Shown: positions 25,476-35,558, counted from the stretch's first letter. The stretch is 64,000 nucleotides of DNA from Hyphomicrobiales bacterium (GCA_016716745.1 JADJVD010000002.1:62001-126000); one strand, 5' to 3'. The notes: generated by a model from the letters alone, not told the origin. Made by a program: numbers and translations.

Positions 25476-26398
25476 TCATGCCGCCCTCGGGGTTGCGGTC
25501 GCCGCGGCGTTCGTCGCCGCTGCGGTTTCGACGGGCTCGACGCGATGGTCGAAGCGATGGGTGATGGCGAAGACGCGCTCGGGGCAGACGTCGATGCAGG
25601 CCGCGCATAGCGTGCAGTCGCCGGAGACGACGATCGGGCCGGCGCCGGTCTGCGCTCTCCGCGCAGCGCCGGCGAGATGACATGCGGCTCGGGGCACACC
25701 GCGAAGCAGTCCATGCAGTCGTCGCACGCCTCGCGCCGCACGGCGCTGACGCGCGCGACCGCGACCTTGCCGAGCGCGCCGTAGCACGCGCCGACCGGGC
25801 AGATGTGGCCGCACCAGCCATGTTTGGCGACGAGCAGGTCGAACAGGAAGATCGCGACCGCGGGGATCAGACCAAAAAGAAGGCCAAACACGAGCGCGCG
25901 GTGGAAGGCCGTGATCGGGTTGACGAGCTCCCAGGCCGCGACGCCCGTGGCCGCGCTGACGACGAGCGCCGCCACCGCGATCCAGTTGCGAAGCTCGGGA
26001 CGGATCTTCGCGGTCTGGCGGATATCGAAGCGCCGCCGCAGCCAGGCGGCGAAATCGGTGACGGGATTGAGCGGGCAGGCCCAGGCGCAGAAGGTGCGCC
26101 CGCCGGCGAGCCAGTAGAAGGCGAGCACGAGGCCCGCGCCGATCAGCCCCGTCGCCTCCGGCCAGTGGCGCGCGGCGAGCGTCTGCGCCAGCACGTAAGG
26201 ATCGGTCAGCGGCAGCACGCCGAGCGTCAGCGAGGCGGCCATGTTGCCCTTGGCGATCCACACGCCGAAGAGCGGACCGGTGAGGAACAGCGCCAGAAAG
26301 AACAGCTGCGCGGCGCGCCGCAGCACGCCGAAGCGGTGGGCGGCCCACAGCCCCTTGCGCTCGCGCGCCTCGACATAGGGGGTGAGGTTGGCGCTCAC
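25476..26398 (-). pseudogene. napH: Quinol dehydrogenase membrane subunit NapH, frameshifted near 3' end
   Basis: NapH is a four-helix membrane ferredoxin that, with NapG, passes electrons from quinol to NapA. The gene starts at GTG 26398, overlapping the napG stop as GTGA. The first part shows the membrane helices, the cysteine motifs FCAWACPLNP and WCGHICPVGAC, and the first ferredoxin cluster CDDCMDCFAVCPEP. About 25650-25665 the frame is lost. The second cluster CTLCAACIDVCPE and the C-terminus to 25476 lie in the next frame. One missing base in the GAGCGCAGACC context restores a full-length protein. As written, the second cluster is lost. Confidence 0.85.
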
Positions 26399-27171
26399 TT
26401 CTTGCCTCCCGGCAGCGTCACGCCCTCGGGCAGTCGCGTCGGCAGCTTCACCGGCGCGTCGACGAGCGCGTCGCCCGCCTTCTGTTTCTCGATCCAGCCG
26501 CGCTTGTAGTGCGCATCCTGCGCCAGCAGCGCGACGTCGAGCGGCAGCACCTTGATCGCCGCCTCCGTCAACACGCAGGACTTTTCGCACTTGCCGCAGC
26601 CGGTGCAGTATTCGGGATGCACCACGGGTTCGAACACCGCGTGTTTCGTCGTGCGCGCGTTGTGCGTCGTCTCGAGCGTGATCGCCTTGTCGATGACCGG
26701 GCAGACGCGATAGCACACGTCGCAGCGCAGGCCTTGCAGATTGAGGCAGGTCTCGCGGCTGGTGATCACCGCCACGCCCATTTTCGCCTTGGCGATATCG
26801 ACCAGCGCATGATCGAGCGCGCCGGTCGGGCACGCCTTCACGCAGGGAATGTCCTCGCACATCTCGCAGGGCACGGCGCGGGCGGCGAAGAAGGGCGTGC
26901 CGAGCGCCGGGCCGTCGCCCCAGTCGGCGAGCTTCAGCGTGTTGTAGGGGCAGTCGCGCACGCACAGGCCGCAGCGCACGCAGGCGCCGAGAAAGGCGTC
27001 CTCGGCGAGCGCGCCCGGCGGGCGCAGCGCCTGCGCCGGACGCGCGCGCGATTGCTCGGCGAAGCCCGCCAGCATCACGCCGCAGGCGCCCGCCGCGCCG
27101 GCGAAGCGCGCCGCATCCAGCAGCGCCTTGCGGCGCTGCGGATCGGCGAGACGTTTGTCGAGGGTCGCCAC
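26395..27171 (-). CDS. napG: Ferredoxin-type protein NapG
   Basis: Periplasmic four-cluster iron-sulfur protein that works with NapH in quinol oxidation. The 258-residue product has a twin-arginine-like start (PQRRKALLDAARFAG) followed by a hydrophobic stretch. Four cysteine groups follow: CVRCGLCVRDCP, CEMCEDIPCVKACP, CLNLQGLRCDVCYRVCP and CTGCGKCEKSC, enough for four 4Fe-4S clusters. Its ATG is 13 bp after the napA stop. Its TGA overlaps the napH GTG, so translation is probably coupled. Confidence 0.95.
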   Translation of the reverse strand: MATLDKRLADPQRRKALLDAARFAGAAGACGVMLAGFAEQSRARPAQALRPPGALAEDAFLGACVRCGLCVRDCPYNTLKLADWGDGPALGTPFFAARAVPCEMCEDIPCVKACPTGALDHALVDIAKAKMGVAVITSRETCLNLQGLRCDVCYRVCPVIDKAITLETTHNARTTKHAVFEPVVHPEYCTGCGKCEKSCVLTEAAIKVLPLDVALLAQDAHYKRGWIEKQKAGDALVDAPVKLPTRLPEGVTLPGGKK

Positions 27172-27184
27172 TGTTCCGCTCCGC

Positions 27185-29722
27185 TCAGGCCGAGGTGACC
27201 TTGCAGGCGCACTTCTTGTAGTCGGTCTCTTTCGAGATCGGGCAGGTGGCGTCGAGCGTCAGCTTGTTGACGAGCTGGCTCTCGTCGAAGAACGGGAAGA
27301 AGACGAGGCCCTGCGGCGGCTTGTTGCGACCCTTCGTCTCGACGCGGGTGACGATTTCGCCGCGCCGCGTCTTGATGCGCACCGTCTGGCCGCGGTTGAG
27401 CTTGCGCTCGGCGGCGTCGTCGGGATGCATGAACAGCGTCGCGGCGGGGACGGCGCGATGCAGCTCCGGCACGCGGCGCGTCATCGAGCCGGAATGCCAG
27501 TGCTCGAGCACGCGGCCGGTGCACAGCCACAGGTCGAACTCCTTGTCCGGCGTCTCGGCGGCCGGTTCGAACGGGCAGAAGATCGCGCGCGCCTTCTTGT
27601 CCGGCTTGCCGTAGAAGCTGACGCCCTCGCCCTGCTTGACGTAAGGGTCGTAGCCCTCGCGGAAGCGCCAGAGCGTCTCCTTCTTGTCGACGACGGGCCA
27701 GCGCAGGCCGCGCGCCTCGTGATAGAGCTCGAAGTCGGCGAGGTCGTGCCCGTGGCCGCGGCCGAACTGCGCATACTCCTCGAACAGCCCCTTCTGCAGA
27801 TAGAAGCCGAAGGCCTGCGACTCGGAATTCTCGAAGCCCTTCTGGATATCGGCGAGCGGGAACTTGTTGACGACGCCGTTGGCGAACAGCACGTCGTAGA
27901 GCGTCTTGCCGCGATATTCCGGCTTCTTGGCGATCAGCTCCTCCGGCCACACCTCCTCGATCTTGAAGTATTTCGAGAACTCGATCGTCTGCCAGACGTC
28001 GGAGCGCGCCTCGCCCGGAGGGGCGACCTGCTGGCGCCAGAACTGCGTGCGGCGCTCGGCGTTGCCGTAGGCGCCTTCCTTCTCCATCCACATCGCGGTC
28101 GGCAGGATGAGATCGGCGGCGAGCGCGGTGACGGTCGGATAGGGATCGGAGACGACGACGAAGTTGTCGGGATTGCGGTAGCCCGGATAGCCCTCCTCGT
28201 TCATGTTCGGCGCGGTCTGCATGTTGTTCGTGCACTGCACCCAGTAGGCGTTCAGCTTGCCGTCCTTCAGCATGCGATGCTGCAGCACGGCGTGATAGCC
28301 GACATTGCCGGGCAGCGTCCCCTCGGGGAGCTGCCAGATCTTCTCGGTCGCCTCGCGGTGCTTCGGGTTCGTCACCACCATGTCGGCCGGCAGGCGGTGG
28401 GAAAAGGTGCCCACCTCGCGCGCGGTGCCGCAGGCGGAGGGCTGGCCGGTGAGCGAGAACGGGCCGTTGCCGGGCTCGGAGATTTTGCCCGTCAGCAGAT
28501 GCACGTTGTAGATCATGTTGTTGACCCACGTGCCGCGCGCGTGCTGGTTGAAGCCCATCGTCCAGTAGGAGACGATCTTCTTCTTCGGATCGGCGTAGAG
28601 CTTGGCGAGCCGCTCGAGGCGGTCCTTCGGCACGCCGGACTTCTCGTGCGCATAGTCGAGCGTGTAGGGCTCGAGCAGCTTGGCGTAGTCCTCGAAGGAG
28701 ATGTTGTCCTTGAAGCCGGCGGGATCCTGCGCGCCGTCCTTACCGGCCTTGTGCGAGGCGTTGACGGCCTTCATCTCGAGCTGATGGGTCGGGCGCAGGC
28801 CGTAGCCGATGTCCTCCACCGTGCGGGCGAAGGCGACGTGCTTGTCGACGAACGCCTTGTTCACCGCGCCGGTCTGGATGATGTAATTCTGGATGTAGTT
28901 GAGAATGGCGAGATCGCTTTGCGGCGTGAAGATCATGCCGTTGTCGGCGAGCTCGAAGGAGCGGTGCTCGAAGGTGGAGAGCACATGCACCTCGCAGCCC
29001 TCGTGCGTCAGGCGCCGGTCGGTCAGGCGCGACCACAGGATCGGGTGCATCTCCGCCATGTTCGAGCCCCAGAGCACGAAGGCGTCGGCGAATTCGAGAT
29101 CGTCGTAGCAGCCCATCGGCTCGTCGATGCCGAAGGTGCGCATGAAGCCGGCGACCGCGGACGCCATGCAGTGGCGCGCGTTGGGGTCGAGGTTGTTGGT
29201 GCGGAAGCCGGCCTTGTAGAGCTTGGCGGCGGCATAGCCCTCCCAGATCGTCCACTGGCCGGAGCCGAACATGCCGACGGCCGAGGGGCCGCTCGCCTTC
29301 AGCGCCGCCTTCCACTTCTCGGCCATGATCTTGAAGGCGTCCTCCCAGCTGATCGGCGTGAACTCGCCGTTCTTGTCGAACTTGCCGTTCTTCATGCGCA
29401 GCATCGGCTTGGTCAGCCGGTCCTCGCCGTACATGATCTTCGACAGGAAGTAGCCCTTGATGCAGTTGAGGCCGCGATTGACGGGCGCGTCGGGGTCGCC
29501 CTGCGTGGCCACGACGCGGCCGTTCTTGGTGCCGACGATGACGCCGCAGCCGGTGCCGCAGAAGCGGCACACGCCCTTGTCCCAGCGGATGCCGTCGGAG
29601 CGGCCGGCCTGCGCCTGAGCGGCGTCCGGCGCGGCGGCCCCGATGGCGGCGGCCGCGGCCGCGGCGGCGCCGGCCTTCAGCGCGTCGCGGCGGGTCGTGT
29701 CGAACTGGCTGTGGTCCGTCAT
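27185..29722 (-). CDS. napA: Periplasmic nitrate reductase catalytic subunit
   Basis: Molybdenum bis-MGD enzyme that reduces nitrate to nitrite in the periplasm. The 845-residue protein has a twin-arginine signal with TTRRDALKAG at residues 9-18 and an alanine-rich hydrophobic core. The 4Fe-4S cysteines are C52, C55, C59 and C87. The molybdenum-ligand cysteine is C185 in RHCMASAV. Length and motifs throughout are those of intact NapA. ATG 29722 overlaps the napD stop as ATGA; the longer open frame upstream is the napD/napF region and is not used. Confidence 0.97.
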   Translation of the reverse strand: MTDHSQFDTTRRDALKAGAAAAAAAAIGAAAPDAAQAQAGRSDGIRWDKGVCRFCGTGCGVIVGTKNGRVVATQGDPDAPVNRGLNCIKGYFLSKIMYGEDRLTKPMLRMKNGKFDKNGEFTPISWEDAFKIMAEKWKAALKASGPSAVGMFGSGQWTIWEGYAAAKLYKAGFRTNNLDPNARHCMASAVAGFMRTFGIDEPMGCYDDLEFADAFVLWGSNMAEMHPILWSRLTDRRLTHEGCEVHVLSTFEHRSFELADNGMIFTPQSDLAILNYIQNYIIQTGAVNKAFVDKHVAFARTVEDIGYGLRPTHQLEMKAVNASHKAGKDGAQDPAGFKDNISFEDYAKLLEPYTLDYAHEKSGVPKDRLERLAKLYADPKKKIVSYWTMGFNQHARGTWVNNMIYNVHLLTGKISEPGNGPFSLTGQPSACGTAREVGTFSHRLPADMVVTNPKHREATEKIWQLPEGTLPGNVGYHAVLQHRMLKDGKLNAYWVQCTNNMQTAPNMNEEGYPGYRNPDNFVVVSDPYPTVTALAADLILPTAMWMEKEGAYGNAERRTQFWRQQVAPPGEARSDVWQTIEFSKYFKIEEVWPEELIAKKPEYRGKTLYDVLFANGVVNKFPLADIQKGFENSESQAFGFYLQKGLFEEYAQFGRGHGHDLADFELYHEARGLRWPVVDKKETLWRFREGYDPYVKQGEGVSFYGKPDKKARAIFCPFEPAAETPDKEFDLWLCTGRVLEHWHSGSMTRRVPELHRAVPAATLFMHPDDAAERKLNRGQTVRIKTRRGEIVTRVETKGRNKPPQGLVFFPFFDESQLVNKLTLDATCPISKETDYKKCACKVTSA

Positions 29723-30117
29723 GACGAAAGTCCTTGCGTGTCGATGCGGTGGGGCGCGCCGTCGGCGCGCGGATGGGGGTCCTCGTCGCCGGGGGCGAGT
29801 CGGGCGTCGGAAATTTTGGCGTCGTCGACTTGGGCTTCGTCGACTTGCGCGTAGACGAGCGCGGCGGCGACGACGCCCGGCGTGCGGTGGATTTCGGCGA
29901 TCTGGTCGATCGCCATCGTCGCGTCGGTGTCGATCACGGTGACGGCGAGGCGCCCGCCGTCCGATTCGGCGCAGATCTCGACGCCGGGCAGGGTCGCCAG
30001 CGCGGCGAGCACCCCGTCGCGGGCGCCGGGTCTGACGTGAACGGCGACGCCGCAGACGTTGATCTCGCCCTAGCGCGGGGCGGCGTGCGGGGCGCGGGCG
30101 CGCGGGGCGTCGTTCAT
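29719..30117 (-). pseudogene. napD: NapA chaperone NapD, interrupted by an in-frame amber codon
   Basis: NapD binds the Tat signal of NapA and delays its export until the cofactor is loaded. The frame begins at ATG 30117, overlapping the napF stop as ATGA, and reads MNDAPRARAPHAAPR followed by TAG at 30070-30072. The same frame then continues with EINVCGVAVHVRPGARDG and a clear NapD core to 29719, where its stop overlaps the napA ATG. No ATG, GTG or TTG lies between the TAG and the first conserved strand. As written, the gene cannot give a full NapD. The C-terminal part carries a long, acidic, probably disordered extension. Confidence 0.8.
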
Positions 30118-30431
30118 GCGGTTCTCCCGTATTCGGCGAGGCTGGCGGCGAGGTTCGCCTGCTGGCGCGAGACGAGCGCGATGGCGGCGACAGGGCAGAC
30201 GCCAAGGCAGGCGCCGCAGCCCGTGCAGGCCTCCGCCGCAACGCGCGGCTCGGCCTTGCCGCGCCCGACGAGGCGGAAGGAGATGGCGCGCGGTTCGCAT
30301 TCGTCGCCGCAGCGCCGGCAGGTCACGCCCTTGGGCTCGACGCAGGCGGCGCCGATGCGCGCCAGCGGCGGCTCGGGCTCGGCCGGCCTCAGCGCGGCGA
30401 ACAGAGTTCTGCGGGAAAGACCGGCGGACAT
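30114..30431 (-). CDS. napF: Short NapF-type ferredoxin
   Basis: Cytoplasmic iron-sulfur protein thought to help maturation of NapA. ATG 30431 gives 105 residues beginning MSAGLSRRTLFAALRP, the usual NapF opening. It has only the C-terminal half of the normal cysteine pattern: CRRCGDECEPRA and CTGCGACLGVCPVAAI. The two N-terminal 4Fe-4S motifs of typical 160-residue NapF are absent. A TTG start at 30533 is possible in frame, but lies inside the regulator box and is unlikely. The stop overlaps the napD ATG. Confidence 0.85.
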   Translation of the reverse strand: MSAGLSRRTLFAALRPAEPEPPLARIGAACVEPKGVTCRRCGDECEPRAISFRLVGRGKAEPRVAAEACTGCGACLGVCPVAAIALVSRQQANLAASLAEYGRTA

Positions 30432-30519
30432 GCCTTCGTCCGGACGGCGACGCGGGCGCGAGGGCTCCCGGGACACGTCCCATCCAAGTTGGGTTTCGGA
30501 CGCATTGGCCGCAGTCTCC

Positions 30520-30533
30520 TTGACAAAAGTCAA
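30520..30533 (-). promoter_or_regulatory. FNR/FixK-type box upstream of napF
   Basis: TTGACAAAAGTCAA is a perfect inverted repeat matching the TTGA-N6-TCAA site of Crp/Fnr regulators with an E..SR recognition helix. It lies 89 bp upstream of the napF ATG and 45 bp downstream of a Crp/Fnr gene stop. The spacing fits an activator site for the nap operon. All three regulators in this window have the matching recognition helix. Confidence 0.75.
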
Positions 30534-30577
30534 ATCAAAATCGATTGCCGCCGCAACATCATGTTTTCTATGTGGAA

Positions 30578-31306
30578 TTAATTGCTGCGGCGCCGCTTTC
30601 CCGAACCTCGCGCGAACGCCCTGAGGCGGCCCAGATCGGGGGCGCGCAGGGTCGCGCCGTCGGTCTCGACGCCCACCTCGCGCAGCGCCGCGAGCGCGCG
30701 GGAGAGACTTTCCGGCGTCATGCCGAGCCGGCCGGCCAGCAGCGCCTTCTCGTGCGGCAGGGAGAAGGTCGTCTCACCCGACTCCCGGCCCGCCAACCGC
30801 AGCAGGAAGTCGGCGAGGCGGCGCGGCGCGCTCTTCAGTTTCAGCGAGGCGATGTCCTCGGTCAGGTAGACCGTGTGCTGGACGATAGAGGCGAGGATGG
30901 CCGAGGCCAGGCGCGGCTCGCGCTCGATCGCCTCGCCGAAGCGCGCCGCGTCGATGCGCAACAGTCGCGCCCGGCTCGCCGCCTCGGCGTTGGCGGGATA
31001 GCCCGCGCCGAGAAAGAACACCGGCTCGGCGAAGCTCTCGCCGCGAGTGAAGGCGCCGACCACCGCCTCCTCGCCGGCCGGCGTCAGCCGGTAGATCTTC
31101 ACCCAGCCCTCGAGCACGAGATAGAGCGCCTCGGCGGGGTCGCCTTGCGAGAAGATGACCTGACGCGGCTCGTAATGGACGACGCGCGCGCCGGAAATGG
31201 CGTGCTGGATCATCTCGGGCGTCGCGGCGGCGAACAGAGGTCCGTGCGCCAGCGTCGCCCAGTCGGCGGAGTCGAGGCCCGCCGCCTCGCCCGGGCGGCC
31301 GGTCAC
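30578..31306 (-). CDS. Crp/Fnr family transcriptional regulator, nap-proximal
   Basis: 242 residues: a beta-barrel sensor domain containing VIFSQGDPAEALYLVLEGWVKIYR, a dimer helix, and a winged helix with recognition helix GMTPESLSRALAALR. No cysteine cluster is present, so it is not an FNR-type oxygen sensor; a DNR- or NnrR-like nitric oxide response or FixK-like role is possible by analogy. Its ATG overlaps the menA-like stop (ATGA), and the nap operon follows after a box-containing gap. It is a good candidate for direct control of nap. Confidence 0.88.
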   Translation of the reverse strand: MTGRPGEAAGLDSADWATLAHGPLFAAATPEMIQHAISGARVVHYEPRQVIFSQGDPAEALYLVLEGWVKIYRLTPAGEEAVVGAFTRGESFAEPVFFLGAGYPANAEAASRARLLRIDAARFGEAIEREPRLASAILASIVQHTVYLTEDIASLKLKSAPRRLADFLLRLAGRESGETTFSLPHEKALLAGRLGMTPESLSRALAALREVGVETDGATLRAPDLGRLRAFARGSGKRRRSN

Positions 31307-32217
31307 GGCCGCGCCAGCACGAGCGCGGCGATCAGCAGCGCGAGGAAGACGAGATACAGCGCCGTATCCGCCAGCCGGGCGTTGAGCGCGCGCCCCGGCG
31401 GCGTCAGCGCGAGGCGGCGGGCGAGGCCGAACCCCGGCAGGGCGGCTGCGGCGGCGAGCCCGGCGGCCAGCCCCGAGGCGGGGGCAAGCGCGGCGGCCGC
31501 GACCAGCGCCGCGCCGGCGAGTTCGGCGGCGTAAAGCCGGACGGTCCGGCGCGGCCCGAGCAGGATCGCAAGGGTGCGACGGCCGTTGGCGGCGTCGCCG
31601 TCCCGGTCGCGATGGTTGTTGACGGTCAGCACGGCGGCCGCCGGCAGACCGACCGCCAGGCCGAGGGCGAGCGCGCGCGCGTCCACCCGGCCGGCGCCGA
31701 GCCAGACGACGCCGGCGACCGCCAGCACGCCGAAAAAGGCGACGACGAACACCTCGCCCCAGGGCGTCGCCGAAATCGGCCGCGGCCCGAAGGAATAGGC
31801 CCAGCCCGCCGCCAGCGAGGCGACGCCGATGGCCAGGATCGGCCAGCCCCCCTGCGCCACGGCGAGGAGGCCGAAGAGCGCGGCGACGAGCGTGGCGACG
31901 AGCGCCGCCCGCCGGACATCGGCGGCCGGGGCGAGGCCGGAGGCGACGATGCGCGGCGGTCCGAGCCGGGCCGGCCCGTCATGCCCGCGGGCGCCGTCGG
32001 CGGCGTCGTTGGCGAGGTTGGTGGCGATCTGGATGCACATGGCCGAGACGCCGGCCGCCGCCACGGGGCCCCAGGCCGGATGCGGCGTCATCGTCGCCGC
32101 CTGCGCCGCGCCGACGAGGACGGGCGCGGCGGCGATGACGAGCGTGCGCGGGCGCGCGCCGGCCAGCCAAACGCGCCAGCGCGCCGACGCGCGGGATGCG
32201 GCCGCCTCAGCCTGCAT
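31303..32217 (-). CDS. menA: UbiA-family prenyltransferase, MenA-like (1,4-dihydroxy-2-naphthoate)
   Basis: 304-residue integral membrane protein with about eight or nine helices. It carries two aspartate-rich motifs: NLANDAADGARG with a following HDGP, and NNHRDRDGDAANGRRTLA. The second motif, and the opening LAGARPRTLVIAAAPVLVG, are closer to MenA than to UbiA, CtaB or chlorophyll synthase. MenA attaches the polyprenyl tail in menaquinone synthesis. It is translationally coupled to the Crp/Fnr gene before nap. No other men gene is in the window. A different aromatic acceptor cannot be excluded. Confidence 0.75.
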   Translation of the reverse strand: MQAEAAASRASARWRVWLAGARPRTLVIAAAPVLVGAAQAATMTPHPAWGPVAAAGVSAMCIQIATNLANDAADGARGHDGPARLGPPRIVASGLAPAADVRRAALVATLVAALFGLLAVAQGGWPILAIGVASLAAGWAYSFGPRPISATPWGEVFVVAFFGVLAVAGVVWLGAGRVDARALALGLAVGLPAAAVLTVNNHRDRDGDAANGRRTLAILLGPRRTVRLYAAELAGAALVAAAALAPASGLAAGLAAAAALPGFGLARRLALTPPGRALNARLADTALYLVFLALLIAALVLARP

Positions 32218-32313
32218 GTCGAGGCCTCACGCCGGGGTCCGAACGCCGCGCCGGCCGGCGCGGGCGGAAGGGTGGATGTCCATGTCGGGCCTCCGCAATC
32301 CAGCCTGAAAGCT

Positions 32314-33084
32314 CTAGGGGCTGCGCTGGGCCGGCACAAGCGCGCCGGGGCGGGCGGGCCGCCTGCGGGCGGCGGGACGGTCGCCGCCCGAGGCATAGGC
32401 GCGCAGCGCGGCGAGGTCGTCGATCAGCGCCTCGCCGCCTTTGACGCGCACGCCGAAGGCGCGCAGTTGCGCGAAGGCGCGCGAGAGCGATTCGGGCTGC
32501 ATGCCGAGGCCGGCGGCGATCAGCGTCTTCTCGTAGGGCAGGGCGACCTGCGCGGCCCCCTCGCGGAGCGGGGCGAGCGAGGCCAGGAACCGCGCCACGC
32601 GCTGCGGCGAGGCGCCGGCGCGCAATTCCTCGATCCGGCGCATCAAATCGTCGAGCGCCTCGGCGCTGGCGTCGAGCAGCGCCAGCGCGAGGCCGGGCCG
32701 GGCGGCCAGGCGCGCGCGCAGGGCGTGCGCGTCGAACCGCGCCACGCGCGCGGCGGTCGCGGCCTGCGCCGTCGCCGGGTAGGGCCGGCCGGCGAAGGCG
32801 GCGGTCTCGGCGAGCGTCTGCCCGCGCGAGGCCATGTCGATGACGAGGGCGCCGCCGTCCGGCCGGGCGCGCGTCAGCTTCATCCAGCCCGCGACGACGA
32901 CATAGAGGTAGTGCGACGGCTCGCGCTCGCGAAACAACGTCTCGCCCGGCGCAAGCGCCTCCGCCGCCGCCTCGGCGAGCATGGATTGCGCCTCGAGCGG
33001 CGGCAGCGCCCGCCACAGCGCAGCGGCCCTCAATGCGTCGAAATCGGCGACGCCGAGCGCGCCGACGCGTCCGCCTCCCTGCAT
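32314..33084 (-). CDS. Crp/Fnr family transcriptional regulator, distal
   Basis: 256-residue relative of the other two regulators. It has a sensor barrel containing GETLFREREPSHYLYVVVAG, a dimer helix, and a winged helix with recognition helix GMQPESLSRAFAQLR. No cysteines suited to an iron-sulfur cluster are seen. The tail after residue 235 is basic and low-complexity. The gene is 96 bp upstream of menA on the same strand and has a TTGA-N6-TCAA box 62 bp before its ATG, which suggests control by itself or a sister regulator. Confidence 0.87.
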   Translation of the reverse strand: MQGGGRVGALGVADFDALRAAALWRALPPLEAQSMLAEAAAEALAPGETLFREREPSHYLYVVVAGWMKLTRARPDGGALVIDMASRGQTLAETAAFAGRPYPATAQAATAARVARFDAHALRARLAARPGLALALLDASAEALDDLMRRIEELRAGASPQRVARFLASLAPLREGAAQVALPYEKTLIAAGLGMQPESLSRAFAQLRAFGVRVKGGEALIDDLAALRAYASGGDRPAARRRPARPGALVPAQRSP

Positions 33085-33145
33085 CGTCGGTCCCTATCCT
33101 GCCGCCCAGCCGCAGGCAGGCTCCCGCGGACAGGCCGTCGGCGCC

Positions 33146-33159
33146 TTGAGTTTTATCAA
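33146..33159 (-). promoter_or_regulatory. FNR/FixK-type box upstream of the distal Crp/Fnr gene
   Basis: TTGAGTTTTATCAA fits TTGA-N6-TCAA with one departure from perfect symmetry. It ends 62 bp before the ATG of the Crp/Fnr gene at 33084 and overlaps the stop of the small upstream gene. It may drive the regulator-menA-regulator stretch. Confidence 0.65.
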
Positions 33160-33407
33160 GCGGATTCGGGTTCGCGACGGGCGGCGGGCGGTTCGGCGCC
33201 GCAGGCGCGAGCGGCCGACGCGGCCCCCGGACGGCGCACGCCGGGGCAGGCGAGCATCTGCTTGGTCGGCGCGTCGAGCGAGGAGAGGCAGGCGCGGATC
33301 ATCGGATCCTCGCGCATCCGCCGCGCCTGCTCGTCGGCCGACAGGCCTTGCAGCAGCGGGCAGAGCTCGGGATCGAAGCTGCATCGCGTCTTTTGCGTCG
33401 CCATCAT
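33156..33407 (-). CDS. Small cysteine-containing hypothetical protein
   Basis: 83 residues with five cysteines, including CSFDPELC near the N-terminus and a later RACLSSLDAP and LACPGV. The core of about 55 residues is charged and helical; the C-terminal 28 residues look disordered. There is no signal peptide. Two adjacent ATGs (33407, 33404) can start it. It heads the minus-strand cluster that runs through the Crp/Fnr genes to nap. I do not recognise the family. The cysteines could hold a metal or sense redox state, but that is inference. Confidence 0.55.
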   Translation of the reverse strand: MMATQKTRCSFDPELCPLLQGLSADEQARRMREDPMIRACLSSLDAPTKQMLACPGVRRPGAASAARACGAEPPAARREPESA

Positions 33408-33620
33408 CGGTCGCGGGACTCCCTGCCGCCATCGTAGCGGTCATCGCGTCCCGCGTCATCCGCCGCGCGGGGGCGCGCGGCTTTCGTCGCGCGACCAAAG
33501 TGTGAGCCTTCTCGCCTTGTTCGCGAGCGTCCGGCTGCGCATACTCCCGCGCGATTTTTCGAGGTTGCGGCAGGTCCTCACGGGAGGCCGATGGCGCGCT
33601 CGCGAGTTGGGAGGCGAGAT

Positions 33621-35558
<1,938 letters not shown>

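Noticed and set aside
30070..30072. Reading the napD TAG as pyrrolysine or another recoded residue
   Set aside because: No recoding signals or pyrrolysine genes are visible, and NapD homologues do not use such residues. Mutation or base error is simpler.
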